DNA from: Methanocorpusculaceae archaeon UBA425
GTDB taxonomy: Archaea; Halobacteriota; Methanomicrobia; Methanomicrobiales; Methanocorpusculaceae
Assembly: GCA_002506085.1 (NCBI GenBank)
Contig: DAWV01000005.1
Coordinates: 172,377 to 236,376, forward strand
DNA length: 64,000 nt
Direction: 5' to 3'
Every line of letters starts with the position of its first letter. Position 1 is the stretch's first letter. This document shows, in pieces, positions 26,451 through 34,449 of the stretch. A model generated the notes under the pieces. It was given only the letters and a program-made list of their open reading frames with translations, was not told the origin of the DNA and made no database searches. A program made the position numbers and the translations under genes.

Positions 26451-27580
26451 AACCTGACCTCCGTCATGGGTTTTGTTACCGTTTTCGCAACTTCTGCCGC
26501 CTTTTTCAATTCTGCCGGGGTATGCAGGGCTCCGCCGAGTTTTGGCACGATAACAATCGGGATGTTGGTGTACTGACGAACCTCTTTTGCAATCTGACCC
26601 AGATTCATTTCGGGAATGATGAAGGCTTTTGCGTTTTTGAATGCGAGAAGTGATTCGTCCGGGAAAGGCCAGACAATTCTCAGATTCAGATGACCATATG
26701 TTTCCGGGACATCCGCCATGAGCTGGCGGACGGTTCTCGTCGGAGCTCCGTAGGAAATGAAGATATATTCCGCATCCGGGTTGACTATATCCACGTCGGC
26801 AATTTCATTTCTGAAATCTTCAATCTTTCCAACCTGACGACGGATAAGCTGCTCGTGAACTTCCGCGGAGTCGGTCGACGGATAGCCATTTTCACTGTGA
26901 GTAAGACCGGTGATATGGATGTTGTGTCCATTTCCAAACGTGCCAAAACCCGGAACACCATTCTCATCTGGTGCACAGGGAAGTTCTCCCTCTTTCAGTT
27001 CGCGGCGGGGTATGATTTCCACGTCACTATGCAGGCTGACTTTTTCCCGCATATGTCCGATAGTTTCATCAGCCATCAGAAAAACAGGTGTCCTGAATCT
27101 GTCCGCAAGGTTGAACGCCCTGACCGTCAGGTCAAACATCTCCTGAACCGATGAAGGAGAGAGAGCGATAATACTATAATCCCCGTGTGAGCCGTATCTG
27201 CACTGAAGCATATCTCCCTGCGCAGCCTTGGTCGGCTGACCGGTGGAAGGACCGCCACGCTGAACGTTTATGATGACAATTGGGGTTTCTGTCATGGCGG
27301 CGTATCCGATATTTTCCATCATCAGGGAAAAACCAGGACCGGAGGTTGCGGTCATCGTTCGCGCCCCAGCCCATGATCCTCCGATAATCGCGGCAACACT
27401 CGCAAGCTCGTCCTCCATCTGAACGAAGGTTCCCCCTATTTTTGGAAGCCGGGCTGCCATCCGCTCGGCAATTTCTGTCGACGGAGTAATCGGGTAGCCG
27501 GCAAAAAATCTGCATCCGGCTGCAATCGCTCCTTCAGCACAGGCAACGTTGCCATTCAGAAAATCTGTTTTTTCCGTCAA
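26447..27580 (-). CDS. korA: 2-oxoglutarate:ferredoxin oxidoreductase, alpha subunit
   Basis: The 377-residue subunit begins with FLNGNVACAEGAIAAGCRFFAGYPITPSTEIAE, of which the AGYPITPSTEI motif is characteristic, and has QMEDELASVAAIIGGSWAG and TATSGPGFSLMMENIG. It contributes the pyrimidine-binding half of the TPP site. It sits between korD and korB with ATGA overlaps. In methanogens this complex makes 2-oxoglutarate from succinyl-CoA, or the reverse, for glutamate synthesis. Confidence 0.93.
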   Translation of the reverse strand: MTEKTDFLNGNVACAEGAIAAGCRFFAGYPITPSTEIAERMAARLPKIGGTFVQMEDELASVAAIIGGSWAGARTMTATSGPGFSLMMENIGYAAMTETPIVIINVQRGGPSTGQPTKAAQGDMLQCRYGSHGDYSIIALSPSSVQEMFDLTVRAFNLADRFRTPVFLMADETIGHMREKVSLHSDVEIIPRRELKEGELPCAPDENGVPGFGTFGNGHNIHITGLTHSENGYPSTDSAEVHEQLIRRQVGKIEDFRNEIADVDIVNPDAEYIFISYGAPTRTVRQLMADVPETYGHLNLRIVWPFPDESLLAFKNAKAFIIPEMNLGQIAKEVRQYTNIPIVIVPKLGGALHTPAELKKAAEVAKTVTKPMTEVRL

Positions 27581-27849
27581 TATTCAATCACCACTTTATG
27601 AGGCTCGAAGGGTTGTTCATCAATCCATGATATAGCCTGGTCCGGGCATGTGGTCTGACACATACCGCAGAGCTGACGACCATAGAATTTCTGCAACCGG
27701 CAGTTGGTACATCTCTCAGGATGGTCTAAAACTGGGATGATGTAGCCGCGGGCTCCAGGCCTTGCGCCTTCCTGAAAAATTCCGTAAGGACAGACCTTAG
27801 TGCACATATTGCAGCCCTTACACCGGTGGTCATTGATAACGAGCTTCAT
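27577..27849 (-). CDS. korD: 2-oxoglutarate:ferredoxin oxidoreductase, delta (ferredoxin) subunit
   Basis: A 90-residue ferredoxin with cysteines CKGCNMCTKVCP near residue 9 and CTNCRLQKFYGRQLCGMCQTTCP in the second half, where the spacing between the first and later cysteines is enlarged. It carries electrons out of the complex. It is the promoter-proximal gene of korDABC-sucCD-dacZ. TATA-like ATAATATAAA lies directly upstream on the minus strand. Confidence 0.88.
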   Translation of the reverse strand: MKLVINDHRCKGCNMCTKVCPYGIFQEGARPGARGYIIPVLDHPERCTNCRLQKFYGRQLCGMCQTTCPDQAISWIDEQPFEPHKVVIEY

Positions 27850-27885
27850 TATTAATACTGTTTATATTATGAGTTCTTTACAGGC

Positions 27886-28075
27886 TAAAAGTTCTTCTCT
27901 TGAGTATGTAATTCTAGTCAGATGAGGACTGACCTGAACAGACGAACGGAATATTTTTCCGGAATTCCCGTTCGAATAAAAACAATTCCCGCACCCCGAC
28001 CAATCAGGCGTCACCAAGGGTCAGCAATCAAAGCCAAAACCCTGACGCCCCTTGGCAAAGCAGAAATCTGCCGTG
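27886..28075. ncRNA. Structured intergenic region, candidate RNA or leader
   Basis: The 327-base gap between divergent korD and the ACT gene has no supported ORF but several strong inverted repeats. GTCAG/CTGAC at 27917-27921/27929-27933; CGAACGGAAT at 27943-27952 with ATT-C-CCGTTCG at 27964-27974; GGCGTCA at 28007-28013 with TGACGCC at 28043-28049; CCAAGGG at 28014-28020 with CCCTTGG at 28049-28055; GCAGA/TCTGC at 28060-28071. The third and fourth cross each other, giving a pseudoknot or alternative states. A TATA-like TTTATATT near 27861 could start a plus-strand RNA near 27888; a second box near 28125 could serve the ACT gene. RNA status is inference. Confidence 0.35.
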
Positions 28076-28176
28076 CACCCGGTTCATCAGACCGTGATTT
28101 CCCATGCCGCAAAGCCGGGTCCTACTATAAAGCGCTGAATCTATGAGAATCCTTATCCATTTTAAAATGTAGACGT

Positions 28177-28716
28177 ATGAAGAGAATCAGAGGGATACGT
28201 GTGCAGAAAAATGTCAGAACCTCATTACGCCTGGAACTTAAAGATAAACCAGGTCAACTCCTTGCCGCAATTGAGCCAATCTCCCGAATTGGGGCCAATG
28301 TAATCACCATATCCCACCAGCGTGATACAAAATCCCAAAACGGCGCTTTAATTGTTGACATCATTATTTCCCTGCCGGAAGCACGCCTGCCCGAACTTAT
28401 AGACGCACTCCGAAAAAACGAGGTTGCAGTCGTCAGAATCGGGACAGAATACCTTACCTGCACAAAAACATTCATCCTGATAGGTCACATCCTGCACACC
28501 GACCTCACCGACACAGTAAACAGAATCGACAAGGCAAATGTTGCCGAAGTCACCGAACTCCAGCTGATAATGCCGAAAGTATCCGAACGTTCAACCGCAA
28601 AACTAACCATCAAAGCAGTCGGCGAAGCCGAGATGGGGAATGCAATAACCATCTTAAAAGAAGTCTCGCGCGAGAAACATCTTCTCATAATTGATGAAAT
28701 CGCAGGTGATTTATGA
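28177..28716 (+). CDS. ACT-domain protein, probable amino-acid sensor of the hom operon
   Basis: The 179-residue protein has two ACT-like repeats. The first (about 14-85) contains LRLELKDKPGQLLAAIEPISRIGANVITISHQRD, the typical ligand-binding pattern; the second (about 92-170) is more divergent. There is no catalytic domain. Its stop overlaps the ATG of homoserine dehydrogenase, which here lacks its own ACT domain, so it may act as the separate regulatory subunit for threonine or methionine feedback. That role is inference. A GTG at 28201 is an alternative start closer to family length. Confidence 0.75.
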   Translation: MKRIRGIRVQKNVRTSLRLELKDKPGQLLAAIEPISRIGANVITISHQRDTKSQNGALIVDIIISLPEARLPELIDALRKNEVAVVRIGTEYLTCTKTFILIGHILHTDLTDTVNRIDKANVAEVTELQLIMPKVSERSTAKLTIKAVGEAEMGNAITILKEVSREKHLLIIDEIAGDL

Positions 28717-29699
28717 AACTCTGGAAGATTGCCCTGATTGGTCTGGGGTCTGTCGGACGAGGTGTTGCTCAGGTGCTGAAAGACAATCCTCAGTTCATCA
28801 TTATCGCCGCGGCAGATTCAAAAAGCGGAGTCATCAATCCGTCAGGTCTTGACATTGAAGTTCTTCTTGCAAAGAAAAAAACAACCGGACGCTGCGGCGA
28901 CCCGAAATTGTCAGCAGCCCGCATCGCAGCCGAAGCGGATTATGATATCCTAATAGAAGTCACCCCCACAAATTCAGTAACCGGTGAACCCGCACTTTCC
29001 ACAATAAAAACGGCACTTCTCCGAAGCAAACATGTCGTCACCTCCAACAAAGGTCCGGTTTCACTCGCATCAGCTGAATTACTCGGGATTGCTGAAGAAA
29101 AGAATGTCGGGTTCCTTTTCGAAGGAACCGTGGCAGGGGCGGTTCCGATTCTCCGCGGAATCAAATACGGGCTTGCCGGCAACAAAATCACAGCACTCTA
29201 TGGTGTGCTGAACGGAACCTGTAATTATATCCTGACCAGAATGGAGGGGGAGGGGCTGACCTATGAACAGGCACTCGCCGAAGCCCGTGACCTTGGTTAC
29301 GCAGAGGCAGACCCAAGTTCCGACATCAACGGAACCGACGCCGCGATAAAACTCGTCATTCTTGCAAACACTATGCTCGGGATGAATGTTACCCTCGCTG
29401 ACGTAAACCAGACAGGAATTTCCGGTCTCACGGTTGCCGCTCTCCACATGGCAAATATAAACGGACAATCTATCCGGTTGATTGCCTCCCTCAACCCGGA
29501 AAAAAACACGCTGGAAGTATCACCCCGTCTTCTTCCGAAAGATAATCCGCTTGTAGTATCCGGAACGCTGAACGCAGTCACCGTCGAAACTGAGTATGCC
29601 GGGGCCATCACATTCATCGGACGAGGGGCAGGTTCGGTTGAAACCGCGAGCGCCATCCTGGCTGACCTCTTATTTATCACTGACAAATATGACCGCTAA
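28713..29699 (+). CDS. hom: Homoserine dehydrogenase
   Basis: The 328-residue enzyme has the Rossmann GLGSVGRGVAQVL near residue 9, VVTSNKGPVSLAS with the catalytic-region lysine, GVLNGTCNYILTRME and EAQ-like EARDLGYAEADPSSDINGTDAAIK. It reduces aspartate semialdehyde to homoserine for threonine and isoleucine. It ends without a C-terminal ACT domain, which fits the separate ACT protein directly upstream (ATGA overlap). Its last codons overlap the start of the DDTD-motif gene. Confidence 0.95.
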   Translation: MKLWKIALIGLGSVGRGVAQVLKDNPQFIIIAAADSKSGVINPSGLDIEVLLAKKKTTGRCGDPKLSAARIAAEADYDILIEVTPTNSVTGEPALSTIKTALLRSKHVVTSNKGPVSLASAELLGIAEEKNVGFLFEGTVAGAVPILRGIKYGLAGNKITALYGVLNGTCNYILTRMEGEGLTYEQALAEARDLGYAEADPSSDINGTDAAIKLVILANTMLGMNVTLADVNQTGISGLTVAALHMANINGQSIRLIASLNPEKNTLEVSPRLLPKDNPLVVSGTLNAVTVETEYAGAITFIGRGAGSVETASAILADLLFITDKYDR

Positions 29700-30819
29700 A
29701 GAAAAATCCAGCGGAGTTCTCGAGCGTCGCGGATCTTTTCTCGCATCAATGCGGCAGATGACGTTTGAAGTTGGTCACTTCACCACCACAGACTTGGCAT
29801 TAGTCATGAATATCCCACGTTCAACCGCCCAGGACTGGATTAACAGGCTCGTCAAGGAAGGATGCATTTTCGTCAAAGATGAATCGCACGGCAGAAACCC
29901 GGCGCGCTACGCCTCCAGAAGTGCACTCCCGCAGACAACCTGCAAGCGGATTTTTACAACATCCGACGGTAACGATGTCGAGATTTTTCATGAGTGCCTC
30001 TCAAGCGGCTGTGCGGGTTTTTGCGAGTTTCATCACAAAAAAGCCGGCGGTGCGGCACTTTCCGTTACCCGTGATGGGATGATTTTCCTTGAACGGGCAA
30101 AACTTGGCGTGTCCGGTGAACTTCACCTGGATACTGCCGCTGTCGGACTTGCTTCAGTTAAGAAAGACGGTCCGGAAATTGTCCAGACAATTCGTTCCAT
30201 TCCCGGCGGACCGGCATACTCACTATCTTCGATGATGAGCCATGCAAAAGGAGTGAAGGGCGTGGAAATCGTTTCAGCCAATGGGGTAATTACCGGTGAA
30301 GTCCGGACCACGGCACTTCTTCACGTAACAATCGGCGTGGACGACACCGATTTGAAAGGATGCGGCGGCGCGACTTTTGCCTTGTCCCAGGCACTAATGA
30401 AATATCTGACCGACTCGGGCGAGGTTATAGGCATCAGGCATCAGGTAGCAGTGCTCTGTCAGGATATTCCCGAAAAAACAGCAGGGAACTCCTGCAGTTT
30501 CATTGAACTCGCCGTAGAACCCGGGGCAGTTCCCATGCTCTCTGCAAAGGTCTGCCGGTTCCTTGAGGAGGAGAGTGTTTCTGAAGAATGGGGTGTTGCA
30601 ATTTTCACCGGCATCAATGTACCGTCGGGCTTACTTATGCTGGGCAAAAAAATCCGGGAAGAGCGTGTGTCGCTGAATGAGGTCCTCCAGACTGCAAAAC
30701 ATTTCGGAGTGCAGGTCTACGGACATAACGGGATTATTGGTGCTGTCGGAGCGGTGAGCCTGAAGAATCAGCCGCAGGAAGTCCTGCTGGATCTGACGAA
30801 CCAGGTTGTAATCAGATAA
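29689..30819 (+). CDS. Winged-helix protein with DDTD motif (TiaS-related, possible methanogenesis marker 11)
   Basis: With the start at ATG 29689, overlapping the hom stop, the product is 376 residues. The frame is open to 29596, but that part is hom sequence. Residues 30-60 form a helix-turn-helix (TTDLALVMNIPRSTAQDWI). Residues 103-116 hold a cysteine/histidine cluster, CLSSGCAGFCEFHH, possibly metal-binding. The C-terminal half has IGVDDTDLKGCGGAT (DDTD at 218-221), the nucleotide-binding signature of TiaS-type tRNA agmatidine synthetases, and GNSCSFIELAV. It lacks the rest of a full TiaS. A methanogen-specific marker protein of this superfamily exists, and this may be it; the match is from memory. 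Confidence 0.6.
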   Translation: MTAKEKSSGVLERRGSFLASMRQMTFEVGHFTTTDLALVMNIPRSTAQDWINRLVKEGCIFVKDESHGRNPARYASRSALPQTTCKRIFTTSDGNDVEIFHECLSSGCAGFCEFHHKKAGGAALSVTRDGMIFLERAKLGVSGELHLDTAAVGLASVKKDGPEIVQTIRSIPGGPAYSLSSMMSHAKGVKGVEIVSANGVITGEVRTTALLHVTIGVDDTDLKGCGGATFALSQALMKYLTDSGEVIGIRHQVAVLCQDIPEKTAGNSCSFIELAVEPGAVPMLSAKVCRFLEEESVSEEWGVAIFTGINVPSGLLMLGKKIREERVSLNEVLQTAKHFGVQVYGHNGIIGAVGAVSLKNQPQEVLLDLTNQVVIR

Positions 30820-30949
30820 ATAAATAATAAGAAAATTTCTTATAACCTTTTTTAATTGACGGTGATTTCAAATTGGCAAATTACCGGATGTACGTGAAAG
30901 ACAGCAAAAATCACAAAAAAGGAAGGTAGCGGGAAATTCTCAAAAATAA

Positions 30950-31348
30950 TTAATGCACCCATTCTCCCCGGGCATTCCCGGAGAGTTCCTGCTTCCAGAT
31001 AGGTACTTTTTCCTTGAGCCGCTCGATGATATAGCGTGAACCCTCATAAGCCTCGGAGCGGTGACCTGCTCCGACCAGGATAACAACGATTGTTTCACCC
31101 AGTTCAAGACGCCCGTATCTATGAATGATATCCACTGAGGTCAGACCAAACTTTTCAATCGCTTCTGCAGAAATATCCCTTAGATCTTTTTCCGCGACAG
31201 GGACAAACGCTTCGATTTCGAGCGCATCCATATTGCCGTCATCCCTGACGCAACCAATGAAAACGACTTGGGCACCGTCCTTGGTTGAGCGGGAGTTCTT
31301 AATCAGAGCACTGATGTCGATATCTTCCTTTTGTAATGCGAGAACCAT
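30950..31348 (-). CDS. moaE: Molybdopterin synthase catalytic subunit
   Basis: With ATG 31348, one base after the moaD stop and preceded by GGGAGG, the product is 132 residues. The longer frame from 31393 lies in moaD. MoaE motifs seen are GAQVVFIGCVRD near residue 26, IIHRYGRLELGE, VVILVGAGHRSEAYEGSRYIIERLKEKVPIWKQE with the catalytic lysines. It adds dithiolene sulfur to precursor Z. The methanogen needs this cofactor for the Mo/W formylmethanofuran dehydrogenase. Confidence 0.94.
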   Translation of the reverse strand: MVLALQKEDIDISALIKNSRSTKDGAQVVFIGCVRDDGNMDALEIEAFVPVAEKDLRDISAEAIEKFGLTSVDIIHRYGRLELGETIVVILVGAGHRSEAYEGSRYIIERLKEKVPIWKQELSGNARGEWVH

Positions 31349-31349
31349 C

Positions 31350-31628
31350 TTATCCTCCCGAAACCGGCGGATAGATAACAATTTCGTCACCATCTGCGGG
31401 AATTATTGTCTTCGCATCTTCAGCGTCGATTCTTTCCCGGTTATACATAAGAATTATGTTGGTTTTGAGCTCCGCACCGCTAAAAAGTTCATCCATTGAA
31501 GCACTTCGTGTTTTTGCAAATGCCAGAAGTGTCCCAGAGACCGTGGTCTCCGGCGGGACAGTGATGGAATTTGTCCCGCCAAAAAGTTCCCGGAATTTAG
31601 CAAATGAACGTATGATTATTTCCGGCAT
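31350..31628 (-). CDS. moaD: MoaD sulfur-carrier protein
   Basis: The 92-residue ubiquitin-fold protein ends in IYPPVSGG, the di-glycine needed for thiocarboxylation, and begins IIRSFAKFRELFGGTNSI as MoaD proteins do. It donates sulfur to MoaE, whose gene follows after one base, so the pair is translated in equal amounts. A stand-alone SAMP-type modifier of the same fold is possible, but the moaE neighbour argues for cofactor synthesis. Confidence 0.92.
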   Translation of the reverse strand: MPEIIIRSFAKFRELFGGTNSITVPPETTVSGTLLAFAKTRSASMDELFSGAELKTNIILMYNRERIDAEDAKTIIPADGDEIVIYPPVSGG

Positions 31629-31674
31629 GTTCGTAGGTTAATTGTTGGTGCTGAAGATATGAATATTTGCTCGT

Positions 31675-32106
31675 CTACTGTTCCAGAATCTCGACCAGGG
31701 TTATCGTGAATACAAGAGTCTGACCGGCAAGCTGGTGATTTGCATCGAGGACAACACTCTCCTCATCGATTTTCATTATGGTAACCGGAATCTGATTCCC
31801 GTCACCAAGTTGGATTAACAGCTGCTCGCCCGGTTTTGCGGTAAAGTCCGCCCCGAACTCCTGCCGCGGAATCTCCACGGTCATATCCTCATTCTTTTCG
31901 CCGTATGCTTCTTCCGGAGGAAGCGTGACCGTCTTCGTCTCGCCGATTTCCATCCCGATAACTGCTGCCTCAAATCCCGGAACGACCATCTGCGAACCGA
32001 CGGTGAACTCCAGGGGCTCTCGCCCCTCTGAGGAGTCAAAACATGATCCGTCGGTTAATTCTCCCACATAATTCACGCGTATTGTATCGCCATTTTTTAC
32101 TGACAT
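31675..32106 (-). CDS. FKBP-type peptidyl-prolyl isomerase
   Basis: The 143-residue protein begins VKNGDTIRVNYVGELTDGSCFDSSEGREPLEFTVG and continues PGFEAAVIGMEIGETKTVTLPPEEAYGE, the FKBP core, followed by an insert-in-flap segment (about 85-125) typical of SlyD-like and archaeal short FKBPs. It isomerises Xaa-Pro bonds and acts as a folding helper in the cytoplasm; there is no signal peptide. Monocistronic, behind moaDE. Confidence 0.93.
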   Translation of the reverse strand: MSVKNGDTIRVNYVGELTDGSCFDSSEGREPLEFTVGSQMVVPGFEAAVIGMEIGETKTVTLPPEEAYGEKNEDMTVEIPRQEFGADFTAKPGEQLLIQLGDGNQIPVTIMKIDEESVVLDANHQLAGQTLVFTITLVEILEQ

Positions 32107-32279
32107 CCCGTCTTGGTAGGATTTTTTGGTATAAGTATTTGGCGGGGTGACATGACGGTCATTTCCGGCCGGGAGGCATAGTCTGGCGCAAATGGACAGA
32201 ACAATCGGATACTACATAATCTGAAGCCCGGCAGCCCCTCACAAACTCCTATATCATATAAAATCAAATATAAAAGCTG

Positions 32280-33143
32280 ATGTTAGTTTACGTAAATGGA
32301 AAATTCGTTCCAGAGGAACAGGCAACCGTGTCAATCTTCGACCATGGATTCCTCTACGGGGATGGCGTGTTTGAAGGAATCAGAGCTTATAACGGACGTG
32401 TGTTCCGTCTTCATGAACATGTCGAACGCCTCTTTGATTCTGCAAAAGCAATCGACCTCAAGCCGGGAATCACCCGCGAGGAAATGTGCGAAATCATCAA
32501 AGAGACACTCCGGAAGAATAATCTCAAAGATGCATACATCCGCCCCATTATCTCCAGAGGATTTGGAACAATGGGACTGGACCCGCGCGGCTGTAATACA
32601 CCTTCGATCATCTGTGCGGCTTCGGCCTGGGGGGCGATGTACGGCGACCTTTATGAGACAGGGCTGACCGCAGTCACGGTTTGTGTGAGAAGAAACCCGC
32701 CGGACACCCTCCCGCCAAATATCAAATCCCTCAACTACCTGAATAACATTCTCGGGAAAATCGAGGCAAACTACAAAGGCGGCGATGAGGCAATCTTCCT
32801 TGACCGCACAGGAAAACTTGCTGAAGGCTCGGGAGACAACATCTACCTCGTGAAGAACGGTGTACTGTACACCCCTCCGACCATCAACAACCTCAAAGGT
32901 ATCACCCGCTATGTTCTTCTTGAACTCTGTGCGAAAAATGGTATCAAAGTTGAAATCTGTGAACTTGGTCTCTTCGACCTCTACACCGCAGATGAAGTCA
33001 TGGTCACCGGAACTGCCGCCGAAATCTGCGCAATCACCAAGATTGACGGCAGAGTAATCGGAGACGGACAACCCGGATCCGTATACAAAACGCTTCTCCC
33101 AGCCTTCCAGAAGGAGACGCAGACGACAGGCGACGCGTATTGA
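32280..33143 (+). CDS. ilvE: Branched-chain amino acid aminotransferase
   Basis: The 287-residue fold-type-IV PLP enzyme shows VSIFDHGFLYGDGVFEGIRAYNG near the N-terminus, IKSLNYLNNILGKIEA near residue 145 containing the PLP-lysine region, EGSGDNIYLVKNG and VTGTAAEICAI. It transfers amino groups between glutamate and branched-chain ketoacids. D-amino-acid transaminases share the fold, but the EGIRAY motif and length favour IlvE. AT-rich TATA-like sequences lie just upstream. Confidence 0.9.
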   Translation: MLVYVNGKFVPEEQATVSIFDHGFLYGDGVFEGIRAYNGRVFRLHEHVERLFDSAKAIDLKPGITREEMCEIIKETLRKNNLKDAYIRPIISRGFGTMGLDPRGCNTPSIICAASAWGAMYGDLYETGLTAVTVCVRRNPPDTLPPNIKSLNYLNNILGKIEANYKGGDEAIFLDRTGKLAEGSGDNIYLVKNGVLYTPPTINNLKGITRYVLLELCAKNGIKVEICELGLFDLYTADEVMVTGTAAEICAITKIDGRVIGDGQPGSVYKTLLPAFQKETQTTGDAY

Positions 33144-33167
33144 TTCCACAAGGATTCAATAACAATC

Positions 33168-33175
33168 TTTTTATA
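33168..33175 (+). promoter_or_regulatory. TATA box of tRNA-Glu
   Basis: TTTTTATA lies 30 bases upstream of the first tRNA base, the usual archaeal box A distance for a tRNA gene, and 25 bases after the ilvE stop codon. Confidence 0.6.
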
Positions 33176-33204
33176 ATAATACGTCGACCCTTATAGGCAG
33201 TTTT

Positions 33205-33277
33205 GCTGATATAGTGTAGTGGCCAATCATGCCGGCCTTTCACGCCGGCGACCCGGGTTCGAATCCCGATATCAGCA
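33205..33277 (+). tRNA. tRNA-Glu, anticodon UUC
   Basis: The 73-base sequence folds as a complete cloverleaf: acceptor stem GCTGATA/TATCAGC, discriminator A, anticodon stem CCGGC/GCCGG with loop CTTTCAC (anticodon TTC), and T arm CGGGTTCGAATCCCG. No intron is visible and CCA is not encoded (CTC follows). It reads GAA and GAG codons. The next gene starts 26 bases downstream. Confidence 0.96.
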
Positions 33278-33303
33278 CTCAGAATAATTTTGTTTCTATT
33301 CTT

Positions 33304-33624
33304 ATGACATTTCACCCGACCACTAACCCTGTCTTCTGGAAGACGACGGCAGACAACCTTCTTGCAGACGAACGTTTTGAAAAAGCCGCTGAAGCCTACC
33401 TCAGGCTGACTGAACTCACACCAAACGACGCTGATGCATGGAAAGGGAGAGGATTTGCTCTTTTCGGTCTGGAAAAATACGGTGACGCCGCTTCAACATT
33501 CGAGAGAACCCTGATTCTCATTCCCGACGACAAGGCAACTCTCGAAAAACTTGCAGAATGTTTCGATAAACTCGGCGCTTCAGAGAAAAAAACAGCCTGC
33601 CTTCTTCGTCTCTCCGAACTCTGA
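33304..33624 (+). CDS. Small TPR-repeat protein
   Basis: The 106-residue protein starts at MTFHPTTNPVFWK; an open frame back to 33229 would run inside the tRNA gene and is rejected. It has two to three tetratricopeptide repeats: ADERFEKAAEAYLRLTELTPNDADAWKGRGFALFGLEKYGDAASTFERTLILIPDDKATLEKLAECFDKLG shows the A/Y/P pattern twice with a partial third. It is a likely protein-protein adaptor. No partner can be named; the zinc-ribbon/SPFH operon begins about 50 bases on. Confidence 0.8.
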   Translation: MTFHPTTNPVFWKTTADNLLADERFEKAAEAYLRLTELTPNDADAWKGRGFALFGLEKYGDAASTFERTLILIPDDKATLEKLAECFDKLGASEKKTACLLRLSEL

Positions 33625-33672
33625 CATTTTCTCTAAGATACTCTTATCAGCCCAAAAATCAAGAGTAATTAT

Positions 33673-34449
33673 ATGCCCGATTTTAAGTGTCCAAAGTGTG
33701 GCGCGATTCTTCAAGTCAAACCGGGTACACAGATGGCAACCTGCTCATTCTGTGGAACGGTCACTTACATAGACCGAAGTTCAGCGTTGTTTTTCTATCT
33801 GCTTCCCTTCTCCATCGAAGAGAATGCGGCAAAAGGAATTTTCAAACGCTGGACAGCCGGTCCCGCCCAGGCTAAAGATCTCGAAACAACAGTAAAGATT
33901 GTCAAAATCACCAAGGAATTCTTCCCGGTATTCCGGTTCCGCAGGACCGTTGCCGGAAGAGAAACCGTGTATGCAAAACCCGCAAAGGGAACCCTTCTGC
34001 CGGGAATGCAGAATCTGGTCATTCCTCCGGGAAATGTGGTGGTCTATGATGAAAAAGCATCTGTCGGAGATGCCGAAGTAATCCAGCCTGATATCGCCAT
34101 AGATTCATATCTTCCGGAACTCACCGGTGACGCAATCGACCAGTCGCTTGTCTATTTCCCGATTTATGAAATCACCTATGAATATAAAAATAAAACCTAC
34201 AATGCCGTCATAGACGGTTCTTCCGGAGAGGTTCACACAACCTCATCACCGACCAGGAGTTCGCTCGCCTACATTGCCGTAATGGGTCTCGCCTTTGCGC
34301 TCGGACTTCTCGGCGGTCTTCTCGGTGTGTTTGTCAACTGGTTATTTTTCATCCTGATCATTGCCGGCTTCTTCGCGGGCAAGCTTCTCGCCGCAAGAGT
34401 TGTTGCGCGTGAAAAACCCGCTGTCCCGGAGGTGAAAAACAATGGCTGA
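33673..34449 (+). CDS. Zinc-ribbon membrane protein, first gene of the SPFH operon
   Basis: The 258-residue protein begins with a zinc ribbon (CPKC at 6-9, CSFC at about 26-29). A middle beta-rich region follows, and it ends in two adjacent hydrophobic segments, about 197-215 and 218-240 (YIAVMGLAFALGLLGG and WLFFILIIAGFFAG), with a short charged tail. I do not recognise an enzymatic motif. The next gene starts eight bases before its stop, and the following product has the same plan, so the two look like paralogous partners. Overall order resembles Bacillus ydjG-ydjH ahead of ydjI. Confidence 0.8.
   Translation: MPDFKCPKCGAILQVKPGTQMATCSFCGTVTYIDRSSALFFYLLPFSIEENAAKGIFKRWTAGPAQAKDLETTVKIVKITKEFFPVFRFRRTVAGRETVYAKPAKGTLLPGMQNLVIPPGNVVVYDEKASVGDAEVIQPDIAIDSYLPELTGDAIDQSLVYFPIYEITYEYKNKTYNAVIDGSSGEVHTTSSPTRSSLAYIAVMGLAFALGLLGGLLGVFVNWLFFILIIAGFFAGKLLAARVVAREKPAVPEVKNNG

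Noticed and set aside
27922..28146. 74-codon ORF upstream of the ACT gene
   Set aside because: The translation is Arg/Pro-rich without a recognisable pattern and covers the inverted-repeat structures, which explain the region better.
29596..29688. 31-residue N-terminal extension of the DDTD protein
   Set aside because: It is an out-of-frame reading of the homoserine dehydrogenase end; ATG 29689 overlaps the hom stop in the way common in this genome.
33229..33303. Upstream extension of the TPR protein
   Set aside because: It would start inside the tRNA-Glu gene.
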